NCBI RefSeq assembly: GCF_002303925.1
Contig: NZ_MRCS01000034.1
Coordinates: forward strand, 1 to 64,000
Length of the DNA stretch: 64,000 nt
From: Pseudomonas sp. ACN8
GTDB taxonomy: Bacteria > Pseudomonadota > Gammaproteobacteria > Pseudomonadales > Pseudomonadaceae
Direction of reading: 5' to 3'
Shown here: piece by piece, positions 16,487-25,260 of the stretch
Position numbering within the stretch: position 1 is the stretch's first letter
Layout: each line of letters opens with the position of its first letter
The notes under the pieces: model-generated
Seen by the model: the letters and a program-made list of their open reading frames with translations, nothing else
The model's database searches: none
Told to the model about the DNA's origin: nothing
Made by a program: the position numbers and the translations under genes

Positions 16487-16510
16487 GAGGAGTGTCGGCA
16501 GGTAGATCGT

Positions 16511-16608
16511 CTTCGCGAGCAGGTCGGATCGCCGCACCGTCACTCCCACATTCGACCGAGTTCTCCCAAAGGAACGCGATTAATTGTGGGAGCGAGCCTG
16601 CTCGCGAT
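16511..16608. repeat. Degenerate REP pair
   Basis: The right copy (16585-16608, TGTGGGAGCGAGCCTGCTCGC) is intact. The left copy starts CTTCGCGAGCAGG and ends CTCCCACA, but about 19 unrelated bases replace its centre. They lie in opposite orientation, as in REP doublets, between convergent genes. Confidence 0.75.
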
Positions 16609-16642
16609 TGAGGCGCCACCGTTTCGGCAATGAGCGCGGGCT

Positions 16643-18469
16643 TCAGTCCATTGAATCCATCACCCGCCGATAAAACAACCACTCCTGTTCCAGCGCATGG
16701 GCCTGATTGCCGGCCTTGCGAAAGCCATGGCGTTCATCGGCGTAGTAATGCGCTTCGACCAGGATGCCGTTGTCCTGCAATGCCGTGACCATGTCGCGGG
16801 TCTGTTGCGGGACGACCACGGCATCCAGTTCTCCTTGAAAGAAGATCATCGGCACGCGGATGTTGCCGGCATGCAACAGTGGTGTGCGGGCGGCGTAGCG
16901 TTCGGCATCCAGCTGCGGATCGCCGATCAGCCAGTCCAGATAGTCGCTTTCGAATTTGTGGGTCGCGCGGCCCAGCGCCACCGGGTCGCTGACCCCATAC
17001 AGACTGGCGCCGGCGCGGAACACGTTGTGAAAGGCCAAGGCGCAGAGGGTGGTGTAGCCGCCGGCGCTGCCGCCGCGGATGAACGCTTTAGTGCCATCGA
17101 TCAAACCACGCTCGGCGAGATGGCTGACCACCGCACAAGCGTCTTCGACATCCACATCACCCCAGCTCAAATGCAATGCCTGACGATAGGCCCGGCCATA
17201 ACCGCTGCTGCCGCGATAGTTGAGGTCGGCCACGGCGAAGCCCCGCTGTGCCCAGTACTGGATACGCGGATCTAATATCGGGTAACACGCAGAAGTCGGG
17301 CCACCATGGACGAACACCACCAATGGTGGTTTCGCCTCGCCGGTCATCGCCGAGTAGAAGAAGCCGTGGGCTTCGCCGGAGCCGCTTGGGTAGCACAAGG
17401 TTTGCGGGCGGCTGATCTGTTCGGGAGCAAGCGGCACGATGCCGCCGGCCAGCACTTGTACTTGCCGGCTCTGGCGGTCGATGGCGATCACGGCGGTTGA
17501 ACTGACGGGCGATACCGCGATGCAATAGATGAACCGCTCATCCACGGCGAGATGGCGGAAGCGGCTGTAGTCGCCGGTGAAGTCGGCGCTGGAATCGCCG
17601 CCGATGCCCAATCGGCCAAACCCGCCTTCGGTCCAACTGGCCAGATAATTGTCGTCGCTCAGCGGCAACCAGGTGCTGCCGCCGAGTTGCCAGGGCGCGG
17701 GGCCATGGTCGGCGGTCGCACTTGGCAATGGGCTCAAGCCTTTTTCAGATTCTTTCCATGGCTGCCAGTAACCCGCGCGATCCGTCAGGCAATACAAGCA
17801 CCCGCTGGCATCAAACCGCGGTTGTTGCACTGACTCTTGAACGCCGTCGCCCGCCACACAACGAGCCTCGGCAAAGCCGCCGTTGGCGAGGCGTTCGGCA
17901 ACCATCAAGCGGGTCGCTGTCCATGGCTGATCCGGGCGACTCCATTCGATCCAGGCCAGACGCCGGGCATCAGGGCTCAGTGTCGGTGCCGCGTAGAAAT
18001 CAGCACCTTCGACCAGCAGGTGACGTGCGCCATCGAACAGATCGATCGCCACCAGTCGGTGTTGATCGCGATGTTCCTCGACCGCCAGCACCTGGCCGTT
18101 GGCGAACTGCAGATCGCCAAAACGGCATGCCCCGGACGTCAGCCTTTCGGGCGCTTCGCCTTGCAAGGATTGTCGATACAACTGCTGGTCGGCCTCGTTG
18201 ACGAAAACGATGCCGTCATCCGTCAGACAAAACGCGCCGCCGCCATATTCGTACACCCGACTGCGCACGCTGAACCCCGATGGCGTCAGGCATTTCGCTG
18301 CACCGTCGCGCCAATGCCAGATCCGGCACGCCGCGTCTTCGGGGCGGTACTCGTTCCAGAACAGGCCCTGCCGACCGACCTGCAGTTCGGCAAAGTCGAT
18401 ACCGGCGGCCACGGCTTTGGCAGCGCTGAAAGGTTCAGCTTTTGGCGATGAGGCGTGAGTTTCGTTCAT
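16643..18469 (-). CDS. S9 family peptidase (prolyl oligopeptidase-like) in the pqq operon
   Basis: A 608-aa protein with an N-terminal beta-propeller (about 1-355) and a C-terminal alpha/beta hydrolase. The nucleophile is S468 in RGGSAGG; the likely acid is in GELDAVV and the histidine in DERHGFRK. There is no signal peptide, so cytoplasmic. It overlaps the end of pqqE by 35 bases on the same strand, hence co-transcribed. From memory it equals pqqM of P. fluorescens B16. A role in trimming the PQQ precursor peptide is plausible but not shown by sequence. Confidence 0.9.
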   Translation of the reverse strand: MNETHASSPKAEPFSAAKAVAAGIDFAELQVGRQGLFWNEYRPEDAACRIWHWRDGAAKCLTPSGFSVRSRVYEYGGGAFCLTDDGIVFVNEADQQLYRQSLQGEAPERLTSGACRFGDLQFANGQVLAVEEHRDQHRLVAIDLFDGARHLLVEGADFYAAPTLSPDARRLAWIEWSRPDQPWTATRLMVAERLANGGFAEARCVAGDGVQESVQQPRFDASGCLYCLTDRAGYWQPWKESEKGLSPLPSATADHGPAPWQLGGSTWLPLSDDNYLASWTEGGFGRLGIGGDSSADFTGDYSRFRHLAVDERFIYCIAVSPVSSTAVIAIDRQSRQVQVLAGGIVPLAPEQISRPQTLCYPSGSGEAHGFFYSAMTGEAKPPLVVFVHGGPTSACYPILDPRIQYWAQRGFAVADLNYRGSSGYGRAYRQALHLSWGDVDVEDACAVVSHLAERGLIDGTKAFIRGGSAGGYTTLCALAFHNVFRAGASLYGVSDPVALGRATHKFESDYLDWLIGDPQLDAERYAARTPLLHAGNIRVPMIFFQGELDAVVVPQQTRDMVTALQDNGILVEAHYYADERHGFRKAGNQAHALEQEWLFYRRVMDSMD

Positions 18470-19586
18470 TGCGAAAGGCCAGTTGGTCGATGGTCTGAGT
18501 GGCGTTCTCGGCTTCTTCGCGGGCCTTGAGGATCACGCCGTGTTGTGGCGACTTGCTGCACACCGGGTCGGCGTTGCTGGCATCACCGGTGAGCATGAAC
18601 GCCTGGCAGCGGCAGCCACCGAAGTCTTTTTCTTTCTCGTCACAGGAGCGGCACGGCTCGGGCATCCAGTCGTAGCCACGAAAGCGGTTGAAGCCGAACG
18701 AGTCATACCAGATGTGCTGCATGCTGTGATCGCGCACGTTGGGAAACTGCACCGGCATCTGTCGGGCACCGTGACAGGGCAGGGCGGTTCCGTCTGGCGT
18801 GACCGTCAGAAAAATACTGCCCCAGCCGTTCATGCAGGCTTTCGGGCGTTCTTCGTAATAGTCCGGCGTGACGAAAATCAGCTTGCACGGATGCCCTTCG
18901 GCTTCCAGTTTGGCTCGGTATTCATTGGTGATGCGTTCGGCGCGCACCAGTTGCTCTTTGGTTGGCAAAAGCCCGATGCGATTGAGTTGTGCCCAGCCGT
19001 AGAACTGGCACGTAGCGAGTTCGACGAAGTCCGCCTCCAGGGCGATGCACAGCTCGATGATGCGGTCGATCTGGTCGATATTGTGCCGATGGGTGACGAA
19101 GTTCAGCACCATCGGATAACCGTGGTCCTTCACTGCCCGGGCCATTTCCAGTTTCTGCGCAAAGGCCTTTTTCGAACCGGCCAGCAGGTTGTTCACCTGC
19201 TCGTCGCTGGCCTGGAAACTGATCTGGATGTGATCGAGACCGGCCTTCTTGAAGTCGCTGATTTTCTGCTCGGTGAGGCCGATGCCGGAGGTGATCAGGT
19301 TGGTATAGAAACCCAGTTTGCGGGCCTCGGCAATCAGTTCGGCGAGGTCCTGGCGCACCAGCGGCTCGCCACCGGAAAAGCCGAGCTGCGCCGCGCCCAT
19401 CTCTCGTGCTTCGCGAAACACCTTGATCCACTGTTCGGTGCTCAGCTCTTTGCCTTGCTCGGCGAAATCCAGCGGATTGGAGCAGTACGGGCATTGCAGC
19501 GGACAGCGATAGGTCAGCTCGGCGAGCAGCCACAGCGGCAGGCCGACCTCGGGTTTGGGCGGTACTTGCACCGATGAATCAGGCAA
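18435..19586 (-). CDS. pqqE: PqqA peptide cyclase (radical SAM)
   Basis: A radical SAM enzyme that cross-links the glutamate and tyrosine of PqqA with PqqD as peptide chaperone. The 4Fe-4S motif is C28-x3-C32-x2-C35 (RCPLQCPYC). The GGEPLV SAM motif follows, then a SPASM C-terminal region with clustered cysteines (CHGA, CRSCDEKEKDFGGCRC). No ATG fits. A TTG at 19586 overlaps the pqqD stop and has GGA 6 nt upstream, giving 383 aa; a GTG at 19571 (378 aa) is the alternative. The ORF continues upstream through pqqD, but without family similarity. Confidence 0.93.
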   Translation of the reverse strand: MPDSSVQVPPKPEVGLPLWLLAELTYRCPLQCPYCSNPLDFAEQGKELSTEQWIKVFREAREMGAAQLGFSGGEPLVRQDLAELIAEARKLGFYTNLITSGIGLTEQKISDFKKAGLDHIQISFQASDEQVNNLLAGSKKAFAQKLEMARAVKDHGYPMVLNFVTHRHNIDQIDRIIELCIALEADFVELATCQFYGWAQLNRIGLLPTKEQLVRAERITNEYRAKLEAEGHPCKLIFVTPDYYEERPKACMNGWGSIFLTVTPDGTALPCHGARQMPVQFPNVRDHSMQHIWYDSFGFNRFRGYDWMPEPCRSCDEKEKDFGGCRCQAFMLTGDASNADPVCSKSPQHGVILKAREEAENATQTIDQLAFRNERNSRLIAKS

Positions 19587-19854
19587 GTTCGATCCAGTGC
19601 TGCGCACGGGCAACCTCCATGAATTGCTCGATGTCGTCACCGAGCTCGGGCACGCCGGGGAACTGTCGGTCGAGCTCATTGATGATGGCCGCGACATCCC
19701 GCTCACCGTCAATCAAGCCACCGATCAATGCAGCGCTTTCATTCAGTTTAATCATGCCTTCCGGATACAGCAGCACGTGGCCTTTCTGCACCGGTTCGTA
19801 CTGGAAGCGGTAGCCGGGACGCCAGGTCGGGGTCTTGCTGCGATCGAAACTCAT
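19579..19854 (-). CDS. pqqD: PQQ biosynthesis peptide chaperone
   Basis: A 91-aa RiPP recognition element protein that binds PqqA and presents it to PqqE. MSFDRSKTPTWRPGYRFQYEPVQ is followed by the typical VLLYPEGMIKLNESAALI and a C-terminal helix-rich GDDIEQFMEVARAQHWI. The start at 19854 forms an ATGA overlap with the pqqC stop. A longer open frame upstream lies inside pqqC and is ignored. Confidence 0.95.
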   Translation of the reverse strand: MSFDRSKTPTWRPGYRFQYEPVQKGHVLLYPEGMIKLNESAALIGGLIDGERDVAAIINELDRQFPGVPELGDDIEQFMEVARAQHWIELA

Positions 19855-20603
19855 AAGGTGATTCCTTTGTGCCAGACCCGTTCCCCGGTCACGCTGTGAT
19901 ACGGCGGGCGTTTCAGTTCGTAGGCCATGCTCATGGCATCGAGCATGCTCCAAAGAATGTCCAGTTTGAACTGGAGAATTTCCAGCATGCGTTCCTGGCC
20001 TTCACGGGTGGTGTAGTGCTGTAACGTGATCGCCAGACCGTGCTCGACATCACGCCGTGCCTGGCCCAGGCGCGTGCGGAAATACTCGTAGCCGGCCGGG
20101 TCGATCCACGCGTAATGCTGGGGCCAACTGTCCAGGCGCGATTGGTGGATCTGCGGGGCAAACAGTTCGGTCAGCGAGCTGCTCGCGGCTTCCTGCCAAC
20201 TGGCGCGGCGGGCGAAATTTACATAGGCGTCCACGGCGAAGCGTACGCCGGGCAGCACCAGCTCCTGGGAACGCAATTGATCCGGGTCGAGGCCCACGGC
20301 CTGGCCCAGGCGCAGCCAGGCTTCGATGCCGCCATCTTCACCGGGCGCACCGTCGTGGTCGAGCAGGCGCTGAATCCACTCGCGGCGGATCTCGCGGTCC
20401 GGGCAGTTAGCGAGGATCGCCGCGTCCTTCAGGGGGATGTTCACCTGATAGTAAAAGCGGTTGGCGACCCAACCCTGGATCTGTTCGCGGGTGGCCCGGC
20501 CTTCGTACATCGCCACGTGATAGGGGTGATGGATATGGTAGTAGGCGCCCTTGGCGCGCAGGGCCGCTTCGAATTCGGCGGGGGACATCGGGGTGTCGGT
20601 CAT
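19851..20603 (-). CDS. pqqC: Pyrroloquinoline-quinone synthase
   Basis: A cofactor-less oxidase that carries out the last ring closure and eight-electron oxidation to PQQ. The 250 aa are all helical (TENA/THI-4 fold). The active-site stretch HHPYHVAMYEGRATREQIQGW is near residue 25, with RFYYQVNIPLKDAAI following. ATG at 20603 behind GGAG (CCGGAGAACCGCC). A REP pair separates it from pqqB, so pqqC-D-E expression may partly uncouple from pqqB. Confidence 0.96.
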   Translation of the reverse strand: MTDTPMSPAEFEAALRAKGAYYHIHHPYHVAMYEGRATREQIQGWVANRFYYQVNIPLKDAAILANCPDREIRREWIQRLLDHDGAPGEDGGIEAWLRLGQAVGLDPDQLRSQELVLPGVRFAVDAYVNFARRASWQEAASSSLTELFAPQIHQSRLDSWPQHYAWIDPAGYEYFRTRLGQARRDVEHGLAITLQHYTTREGQERMLEILQFKLDILWSMLDAMSMAYELKRPPYHSVTGERVWHKGITL

Positions 20604-20654
20604 GGCGGTTCTCCGGTGTACAACCGTTGAAGTCTTTGGTGCCTGAGCTGGCCT

Positions 20655-20721
20655 TATCGCTAGCAGGCTAGCTCCCACAGTTGAAACGCATACCTCTGTG
20701 GGAGCTAGCCTGCTAGCGATA
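20655..20721. repeat. REP pair with GCTAGC cores between pqqB and pqqC
   Basis: 26-bp perfect arms (20655-20680 and 20696-20721) around a 15-nt loop. The arm is the REP motif with CGAGC/GCTCG changed to CTAGC/GCTAG in both arms, so pairing is kept. A second small palindrome (GACCGC-ACA-GCGGTC) follows directly at 20722-20736. It lies inside the pqq operon. Confidence 0.9.
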
Positions 20722-20744
20722 GACCGCACAGCGGTCTCGGCTAC

Positions 20745-21656
20745 TTACAACACAATACTCATGCCGTCATACGCAACTTCCACCTGGCGCCGATCCAGTT
20801 CTGCGCGCTCCGGCGAATCCTCATCAAGAATCGGGTTGGTGTTGTTGATGTGGATAAGTACTTTGCGCTGGTTGGGCAGTTGCTCCAGCACTTCAAGCAT
20901 CCCACCGAGACCGTTCTGCGCCAGGTGTCCCATCTCGCGCCCAGTACGAGTACCGACGCCGCGCCGCCGCATTTCATCGTCATCCCACAAGGTTCCATCC
21001 ACCAGCAGGCAATCGCTGCCGGCCATGATTTCCAGAAGCGCATCATCCACCTTGCCCAGGCCCGGTGCGTAGAACAGTTTGCCGCCGGTGTTGAGGTCTT
21101 CGACGATCAGGCCGATGTTGTCGCCCGGATGCGGGTCGAAGCGATGCGGTGAGTAGGGCGGCGCGGCACTGCGCAAAGGCAGCGGGGTGAAGCGCAGGTT
21201 CGGGCATGTCGGTACGCTGAAGCTCTGGTCGAGTTCGATGCGATTCCAGGTCAGCCCGCCATTCCAGTGGTTGAGCATGGTGAACAGCGGAAAACCGGTG
21301 CTCAGGTCTTCGTGGACCATGTCGGTGCACCAGACCTGATGCGGGCAGCCTTCGCGCAGCATGAGCAGGCCGGTGGTGTGGTCGATCTGGCTGTCCATCA
21401 GGATGATCGCGCCGATCCCGGTATCGCGCAGGGCGCGGCCCGGTTGCATCGGGGCGAAGCTCTGGAGTTGGGCGCGGATGTCCGGGGAGGTGTTGCACAG
21501 CACCCAGTTCACGCCATCGTCGGAAATCGCGATGGACGATTGCGTCCGTGCCTTGGCCCGCAGGCTGCCGTTGCGAAAGCCCGCGCAGTTCACGCAGTTG
21601 CAGTTCCACTGGGGGAAGCCGCCGCCGGCAGCGGAACCTAGAATCTGGACAAACAT
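20745..21656 (-). CDS. pqqB: PQQ biosynthesis oxidoreductase-like protein
   Basis: A metallo-beta-lactamase-fold protein of 303 aa, proposed to hydroxylate the cross-linked PqqA-derived tyrosine. N-terminus MFVQILGSAAGGGFPQWNC with the CNCVNC cysteines. Histidines of the modified metal site are in DSQIDHTTGLLML and PHRFDPHPGDN. The start has GGAGC upstream. It is separated from pqqA by 77 bp containing a terminator-like hairpin. Confidence 0.95.
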   Translation of the reverse strand: MFVQILGSAAGGGFPQWNCNCVNCAGFRNGSLRAKARTQSSIAISDDGVNWVLCNTSPDIRAQLQSFAPMQPGRALRDTGIGAIILMDSQIDHTTGLLMLREGCPHQVWCTDMVHEDLSTGFPLFTMLNHWNGGLTWNRIELDQSFSVPTCPNLRFTPLPLRSAAPPYSPHRFDPHPGDNIGLIVEDLNTGGKLFYAPGLGKVDDALLEIMAGSDCLLVDGTLWDDDEMRRRGVGTRTGREMGHLAQNGLGGMLEVLEQLPNQRKVLIHINNTNPILDEDSPERAELDRRQVEVAYDGMSIVL

Positions 21657-21680
21657 GGACGCTCCATCATTTCAACGCTG

Positions 21681-21711
21681 AAAATAAAACGCCTCGGATA
21701 ACCGAGGCGTT
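21681..21711 (-). terminator. Partial terminator between pqqA and pqqB
   Basis: On the minus strand: AACGCCTCGG-TTAT-CCGAGGCGTT followed by TTATTTT. A 10-bp perfect stem with a U-rich tail, 22 bases after pqqA. As pqqB-E have no obvious promoter of their own, it probably acts as an attenuator that gives excess pqqA transcript. Confidence 0.85.
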
Positions 21712-21733
21712 AGCTGCAGTCTGCCTAAGCAGA

Positions 21734-21808
21734 TTAGCGGCTGGCGAAGTACATGGTGACTTCAAAGCCGATACGCAGGTCGGTGTAGGCAGGTTTGGTC
21801 CAGGCCAT
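21734..21808 (-). CDS. pqqA: PQQ precursor peptide
   Basis: The 24-aa ribosomal substrate of PQQ synthesis, MAWTKPAYTDLRIGFEVTMY plus FASR. The conserved E16-V-T-M-Y20 provides the glutamate and tyrosine that become PQQ. AAGGAGTT lies 9 nt before the ATG. The 167-bp gap to pqqF (21809-21975) must hold its promoter. A TATACCTATAG stretch about 45 bp before the ATG is a possible -10 region, not assigned with confidence. Confidence 0.97.
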   Translation of the reverse strand: MAWTKPAYTDLRIGFEVTMYFASR

Positions 21809-21975
21809 AAGTTGAACTCCTTCAAGTGGGGTGGGACAGCGCTATCTATAGGTATAGTCCACCTCAAATCAGAGATGTTCCAGATAGTTAGGCTAGTTAG
21901 GCGGCTATGTTACTCAAAATTTCAAAGAAGTTGCCCGTGAAACTTTGAGAAAGCTCCTTGCAGCCTCGGTAATGA

Positions 21976-24405
21976 TCATTTTGCCGCTTGCCATGGCGCG
22001 CCTGGGGCTGCGCTGTTGGCAAGACACAGCCAGCCACCCTCGGCCTGATTCAGGCGTCGGGCCGCAGCCAGTAGAGCGGTCCGGTCAATGCACAAAATGG
22101 CCTCGGGCAATTGCGTCAGATAATCCGACGAACGGCCGGCCAGCTTGCCCTGCCAGAGCAATTCGGCCGCTTGACCCGTGGTGAGCGCAGCGCTGGAAAA
22201 CTGATCCGCCAGGGCTTGGCGTTGAACGTTGAAAGCGGTGTCGTCGAGTGCGTTGATCAGTTCCGGCAATCGATTCAGGAATTGCTCGATGTGTTGCAGC
22301 AACTCCACCGGCGCAATGTTTGGCGATTGCACACCGAACAGCAGCCCGGTTTGCCCGTGAATCTGCCGTAGGGCGCTGAACACCGCATAGCCGAGTTGCA
22401 GTTCCACCCGCAGGCGTTGGTAGAAGGGGGGCTGGCAGACATGCGCGAGCAAACGCCACGCGGCTTCGTCGGCCATTTCCTGGGTGGCTGTCGGACAGAA
22501 CAGCAGCAAGGCGTGTTCGCTGGAAGCGGTATCGACAGTGCTCCATAGATGCTGTGTAAGGATCGACGAGGGCGGCGTCAGTTGATTGTCCGGCGCGCCG
22601 GGTATGCGGCTCAAGGCCAGGCCCATGGCTGCTTGAGTCTGAGCCGATAACCCGATGGCCAGCCCATCCCATCGCGCACTCGACCAGAGTTGCTGCACAT
22701 CGTCCGAGTTCGCGGCGTGCCCGAGGCAGTGATCGGGCAATGCCTTGAGCAGTTGTCGAATCGGTATCAACGCAACGCTGGTCGATTCGGCTTGTGAGAC
22801 GGCGGCATCAGGTTTTGTCAGTTCTTTCAGCACATGCTCGAGGACGCTGGGCATCGGCTCCTGTAGCCCGTTCAGTTTGAGCAGCCATTCGTTGCCCGAC
22901 GCACTGAAGGAAAAATCCACACCGGCCTGACGCGCGTCTTCGCGCAACGGTTGCAGGTGGTTTTCCAGCCGTGATTGAAGGTGGCTGCCGGGAGTCGAGT
23001 CCAGACGCCAGCGCAGATAAATCGCACCTTCAGCACCGTTGTCCGGCCATGCCTGGCTGAAGTGCATTGGCGAACGTTCACGACGGCTGCGCGAGCGATC
23101 CTGGGCAAAAGTGCGCAGGCCGCGGTGGGCGCTGGTCTGGCCGCGAATCAATCCGGCGTTGGCTGTTGGTGCTTCGGAGTGCAGGAAAGGGTTGAGTGCC
23201 GGCAATTGCCATGGGCCGCTGAAGTTATCCACCGTGCCGATTTGTTGGAGAATTTGCGTGAGGGCTGTAACACCCGGCTCGGATAACCCGACTTCGCGTT
23301 GTTCGCTGTCCAGTCGAGCCAGTTGCATGGCGCTGCTGACTTGCTGCTGGCGCTGGAGCAGGGAGGCGTACTCTGCGCGCAATCGGTCCCAGTCTTGCTT
23401 GGCAAAGAACCTGAGCCAGTCCAGCAGGCGTTCGCGGATGCCTGTTGCCGAGTCGGCGGCGGGCAGGGTGAATTCGATATGCAGCAAAGCTTGCCCGGCG
23501 AACTGGTACAGCGGTTGGGCTTTCAAGTGATCGGCCAGCCCGCGCTCGCGCAGGTCCACCAGCAAGCCCCCGGGTTTAGCCTGGTTCAGCCAGTGGCACA
23601 GGAACGCCAACGCTTCTGCAGAACGGTCGGGCAGTGCTTCGAGAGCAAACAGCAGCTCCAGACGTCGTTCGCCAGCCAGTTGATAACTTTTATCCGGCGT
23701 ATCCATCAGCGATATCGGCGCTTGTTGCGTGACTGTTTCGCCTGTGGCGATGACGCTGCCAAAGGCTTCGGCGATTGCCTTCAACTCATTGAGGCTCTGC
23801 GGTCCGACCAGGCTCAGGGCCATTTGCCCGGTCTGGTAAAAGTGCTGATGAAAATCCTGCAACGCCTGCTGAAACTCAGTTTGCTCTACCGGCAGGCTGT
23901 CGCGATTGCCGGCATGAAAACCTCGTAGCGGATGAGCCTCAGCCAGGCCATTGAACAACGCAAACTGCTGCTGCGCTGTCGGATCCTGCGACCACGCGAC
24001 ATATTCCGCGTGCAGCACTTCCCGTTCCCGCAGTTGATCGTCCGGATTCATACGCGGATGGGCGAGCATGTCTGATAGACGCTCCATTCCACCAACGAAT
24101 GCTTGAGGCGGCAATTCGAAAAAGTAGTCCGTGGTGCGTTCGCTGGTCCGCGCGTTTACCTGGCCGCCATGACTCTGGACGTAGGCCATCAACCCTTTCT
24201 CGGCAGGAAAACGCTCAGTCCCCAGAAACAGCAGATGCTCAAGAAAATGCGCAAGGCCAGGCCACGCCAGCGGCACATCATGGCTGCCCGCGGCGACCCG
24301 CAACGCTGCTGCGCAGCGCTTCAAATTCGGGACGTGACGCAGCGTCACCCGCAAGCCGTTGGCCAGGGTTTCAGTGTGGGGGTGAAGGGGATTCAGCGCG
24401 GGCAT
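21976..24405 (-). CDS. pqqF: M16 zinc peptidase PqqF
   Basis: An 809-aa insulinase-type peptidase thought to cut the modified PqqA peptide. The inverted zinc motif HFLEH (in LAHFLEHLLFLGTERFP) is near residue 53, with the downstream glutamate region (NARTSERTTDYFFEL). The C-terminal half has a second M16 domain. ATG 24405 is preferred over a GTG 6 bases upstream because GGAAG is then 5 nt away. It stands upstream of pqqA on the same strand, as in other fluorescent pseudomonads. Confidence 0.93.
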   Translation of the reverse strand: MPALNPLHPHTETLANGLRVTLRHVPNLKRCAAALRVAAGSHDVPLAWPGLAHFLEHLLFLGTERFPAEKGLMAYVQSHGGQVNARTSERTTDYFFELPPQAFVGGMERLSDMLAHPRMNPDDQLREREVLHAEYVAWSQDPTAQQQFALFNGLAEAHPLRGFHAGNRDSLPVEQTEFQQALQDFHQHFYQTGQMALSLVGPQSLNELKAIAEAFGSVIATGETVTQQAPISLMDTPDKSYQLAGERRLELLFALEALPDRSAEALAFLCHWLNQAKPGGLLVDLRERGLADHLKAQPLYQFAGQALLHIEFTLPAADSATGIRERLLDWLRFFAKQDWDRLRAEYASLLQRQQQVSSAMQLARLDSEQREVGLSEPGVTALTQILQQIGTVDNFSGPWQLPALNPFLHSEAPTANAGLIRGQTSAHRGLRTFAQDRSRSRRERSPMHFSQAWPDNGAEGAIYLRWRLDSTPGSHLQSRLENHLQPLREDARQAGVDFSFSASGNEWLLKLNGLQEPMPSVLEHVLKELTKPDAAVSQAESTSVALIPIRQLLKALPDHCLGHAANSDDVQQLWSSARWDGLAIGLSAQTQAAMGLALSRIPGAPDNQLTPPSSILTQHLWSTVDTASSEHALLLFCPTATQEMADEAAWRLLAHVCQPPFYQRLRVELQLGYAVFSALRQIHGQTGLLFGVQSPNIAPVELLQHIEQFLNRLPELINALDDTAFNVQRQALADQFSSAALTTGQAAELLWQGKLAGRSSDYLTQLPEAILCIDRTALLAAARRLNQAEGGWLCLANSAAPGAPWQAAK

Positions 24406-24453
24406 GGGCACTTCCAGAACAGTGAAGTGCCAATGCTAGCGGATTAGAGTGAG

Positions 24454-25248
24454 TCAGCGCTTGTTCAAGTCGCCGTAAAGCTCGGGACGACGATCGATCA
24501 GGTAGCGATTGGCGGCGCGGGAATCAACCATCAACTGACGATCCAGCTCACCGACGATCAATGCTTCATCCAGGCCTGCCTGGGCGATACGGCTGCCATC
24601 CGGTGCGGCGATGCTGCTCTGGCCGCAGTAGTGGATGTCGCCTTCATGGCCGCAGTAGTTGGCGTAGGCCACATAGCATTGGTTTTCGAAGGCGCGGGAG
24701 CGCACGGTGACATCGGCGACGAAATCGAACGGAATCATGTTCGCGGTCGGCACCAGAATCAGCTCGGCACCGGCCAAGGCCAGACGTCGGGCGTTCTCCG
24801 GAAACTCCAGGTCGTAGCAGATCAGGAAACCGAGTTTCCAGCCGTTGAGTTCAACGACGGGAAACTCATCGGCACCTGCGCTGAACATCGAGTGATCCAG
24901 ATCGCCGAACAGATGGGTCTTGCGATAGTTGCAGATGCGCTCGCCAGTAGCGTCGATCAACTGCACGGCGTTGTAGATCTGCCCGTCCTCGGTGCGCTCG
25001 GGATAGCCATACAAAATGGCGATCCCGGCAGCCTTGGCAATGCGCGCAATCTGCTGCGCCGATTCACCGTTATGCACCTCCGCCAGCACGCTGACGGCAT
25101 CGACACCGATGTTATAGCCGGTCAGGAACATCTCCGGCAGCACCAGCAGATCGGCGCCTTTGGCTTCCAGCGCCAACTGATGCAGGCGTTGCAGGTTGCC
25201 GGCGACATCCAGGGGCAGCGGTGGACATTGGTAAAGGGCTACGCGCAT
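24454..25248 (-). CDS. davA: 5-aminovaleramide amidase (nitrilase family)
   Basis: Hydrolyses 5-aminopentanamide to 5-aminovalerate in the lysine delta-aminovalerate pathway. 264 aa, matching P. putida DavA closely from memory. The C-N hydrolase triad is E39 (LPEMFLTGYN), K110 (NYRKTHLFG) and C144 (LICYDLEFPENARR). It lies 12 bases after davB with GAGGA as Shine-Dalgarno, so the two form an operon. Confidence 0.92.
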   Translation of the reverse strand: MRVALYQCPPLPLDVAGNLQRLHQLALEAKGADLLVLPEMFLTGYNIGVDAVSVLAEVHNGESAQQIARIAKAAGIAILYGYPERTEDGQIYNAVQLIDATGERICNYRKTHLFGDLDHSMFSAGADEFPVVELNGWKLGFLICYDLEFPENARRLALAGAELILVPTANMIPFDFVADVTVRSRAFENQCYVAYANYCGHEGDIHYCGQSSIAAPDGSRIAQAGLDEALIVGELDRQLMVDSRAANRYLIDRRPELYGDLNKR

Positions 25249-25260
25249 TTCGGAATCCTC

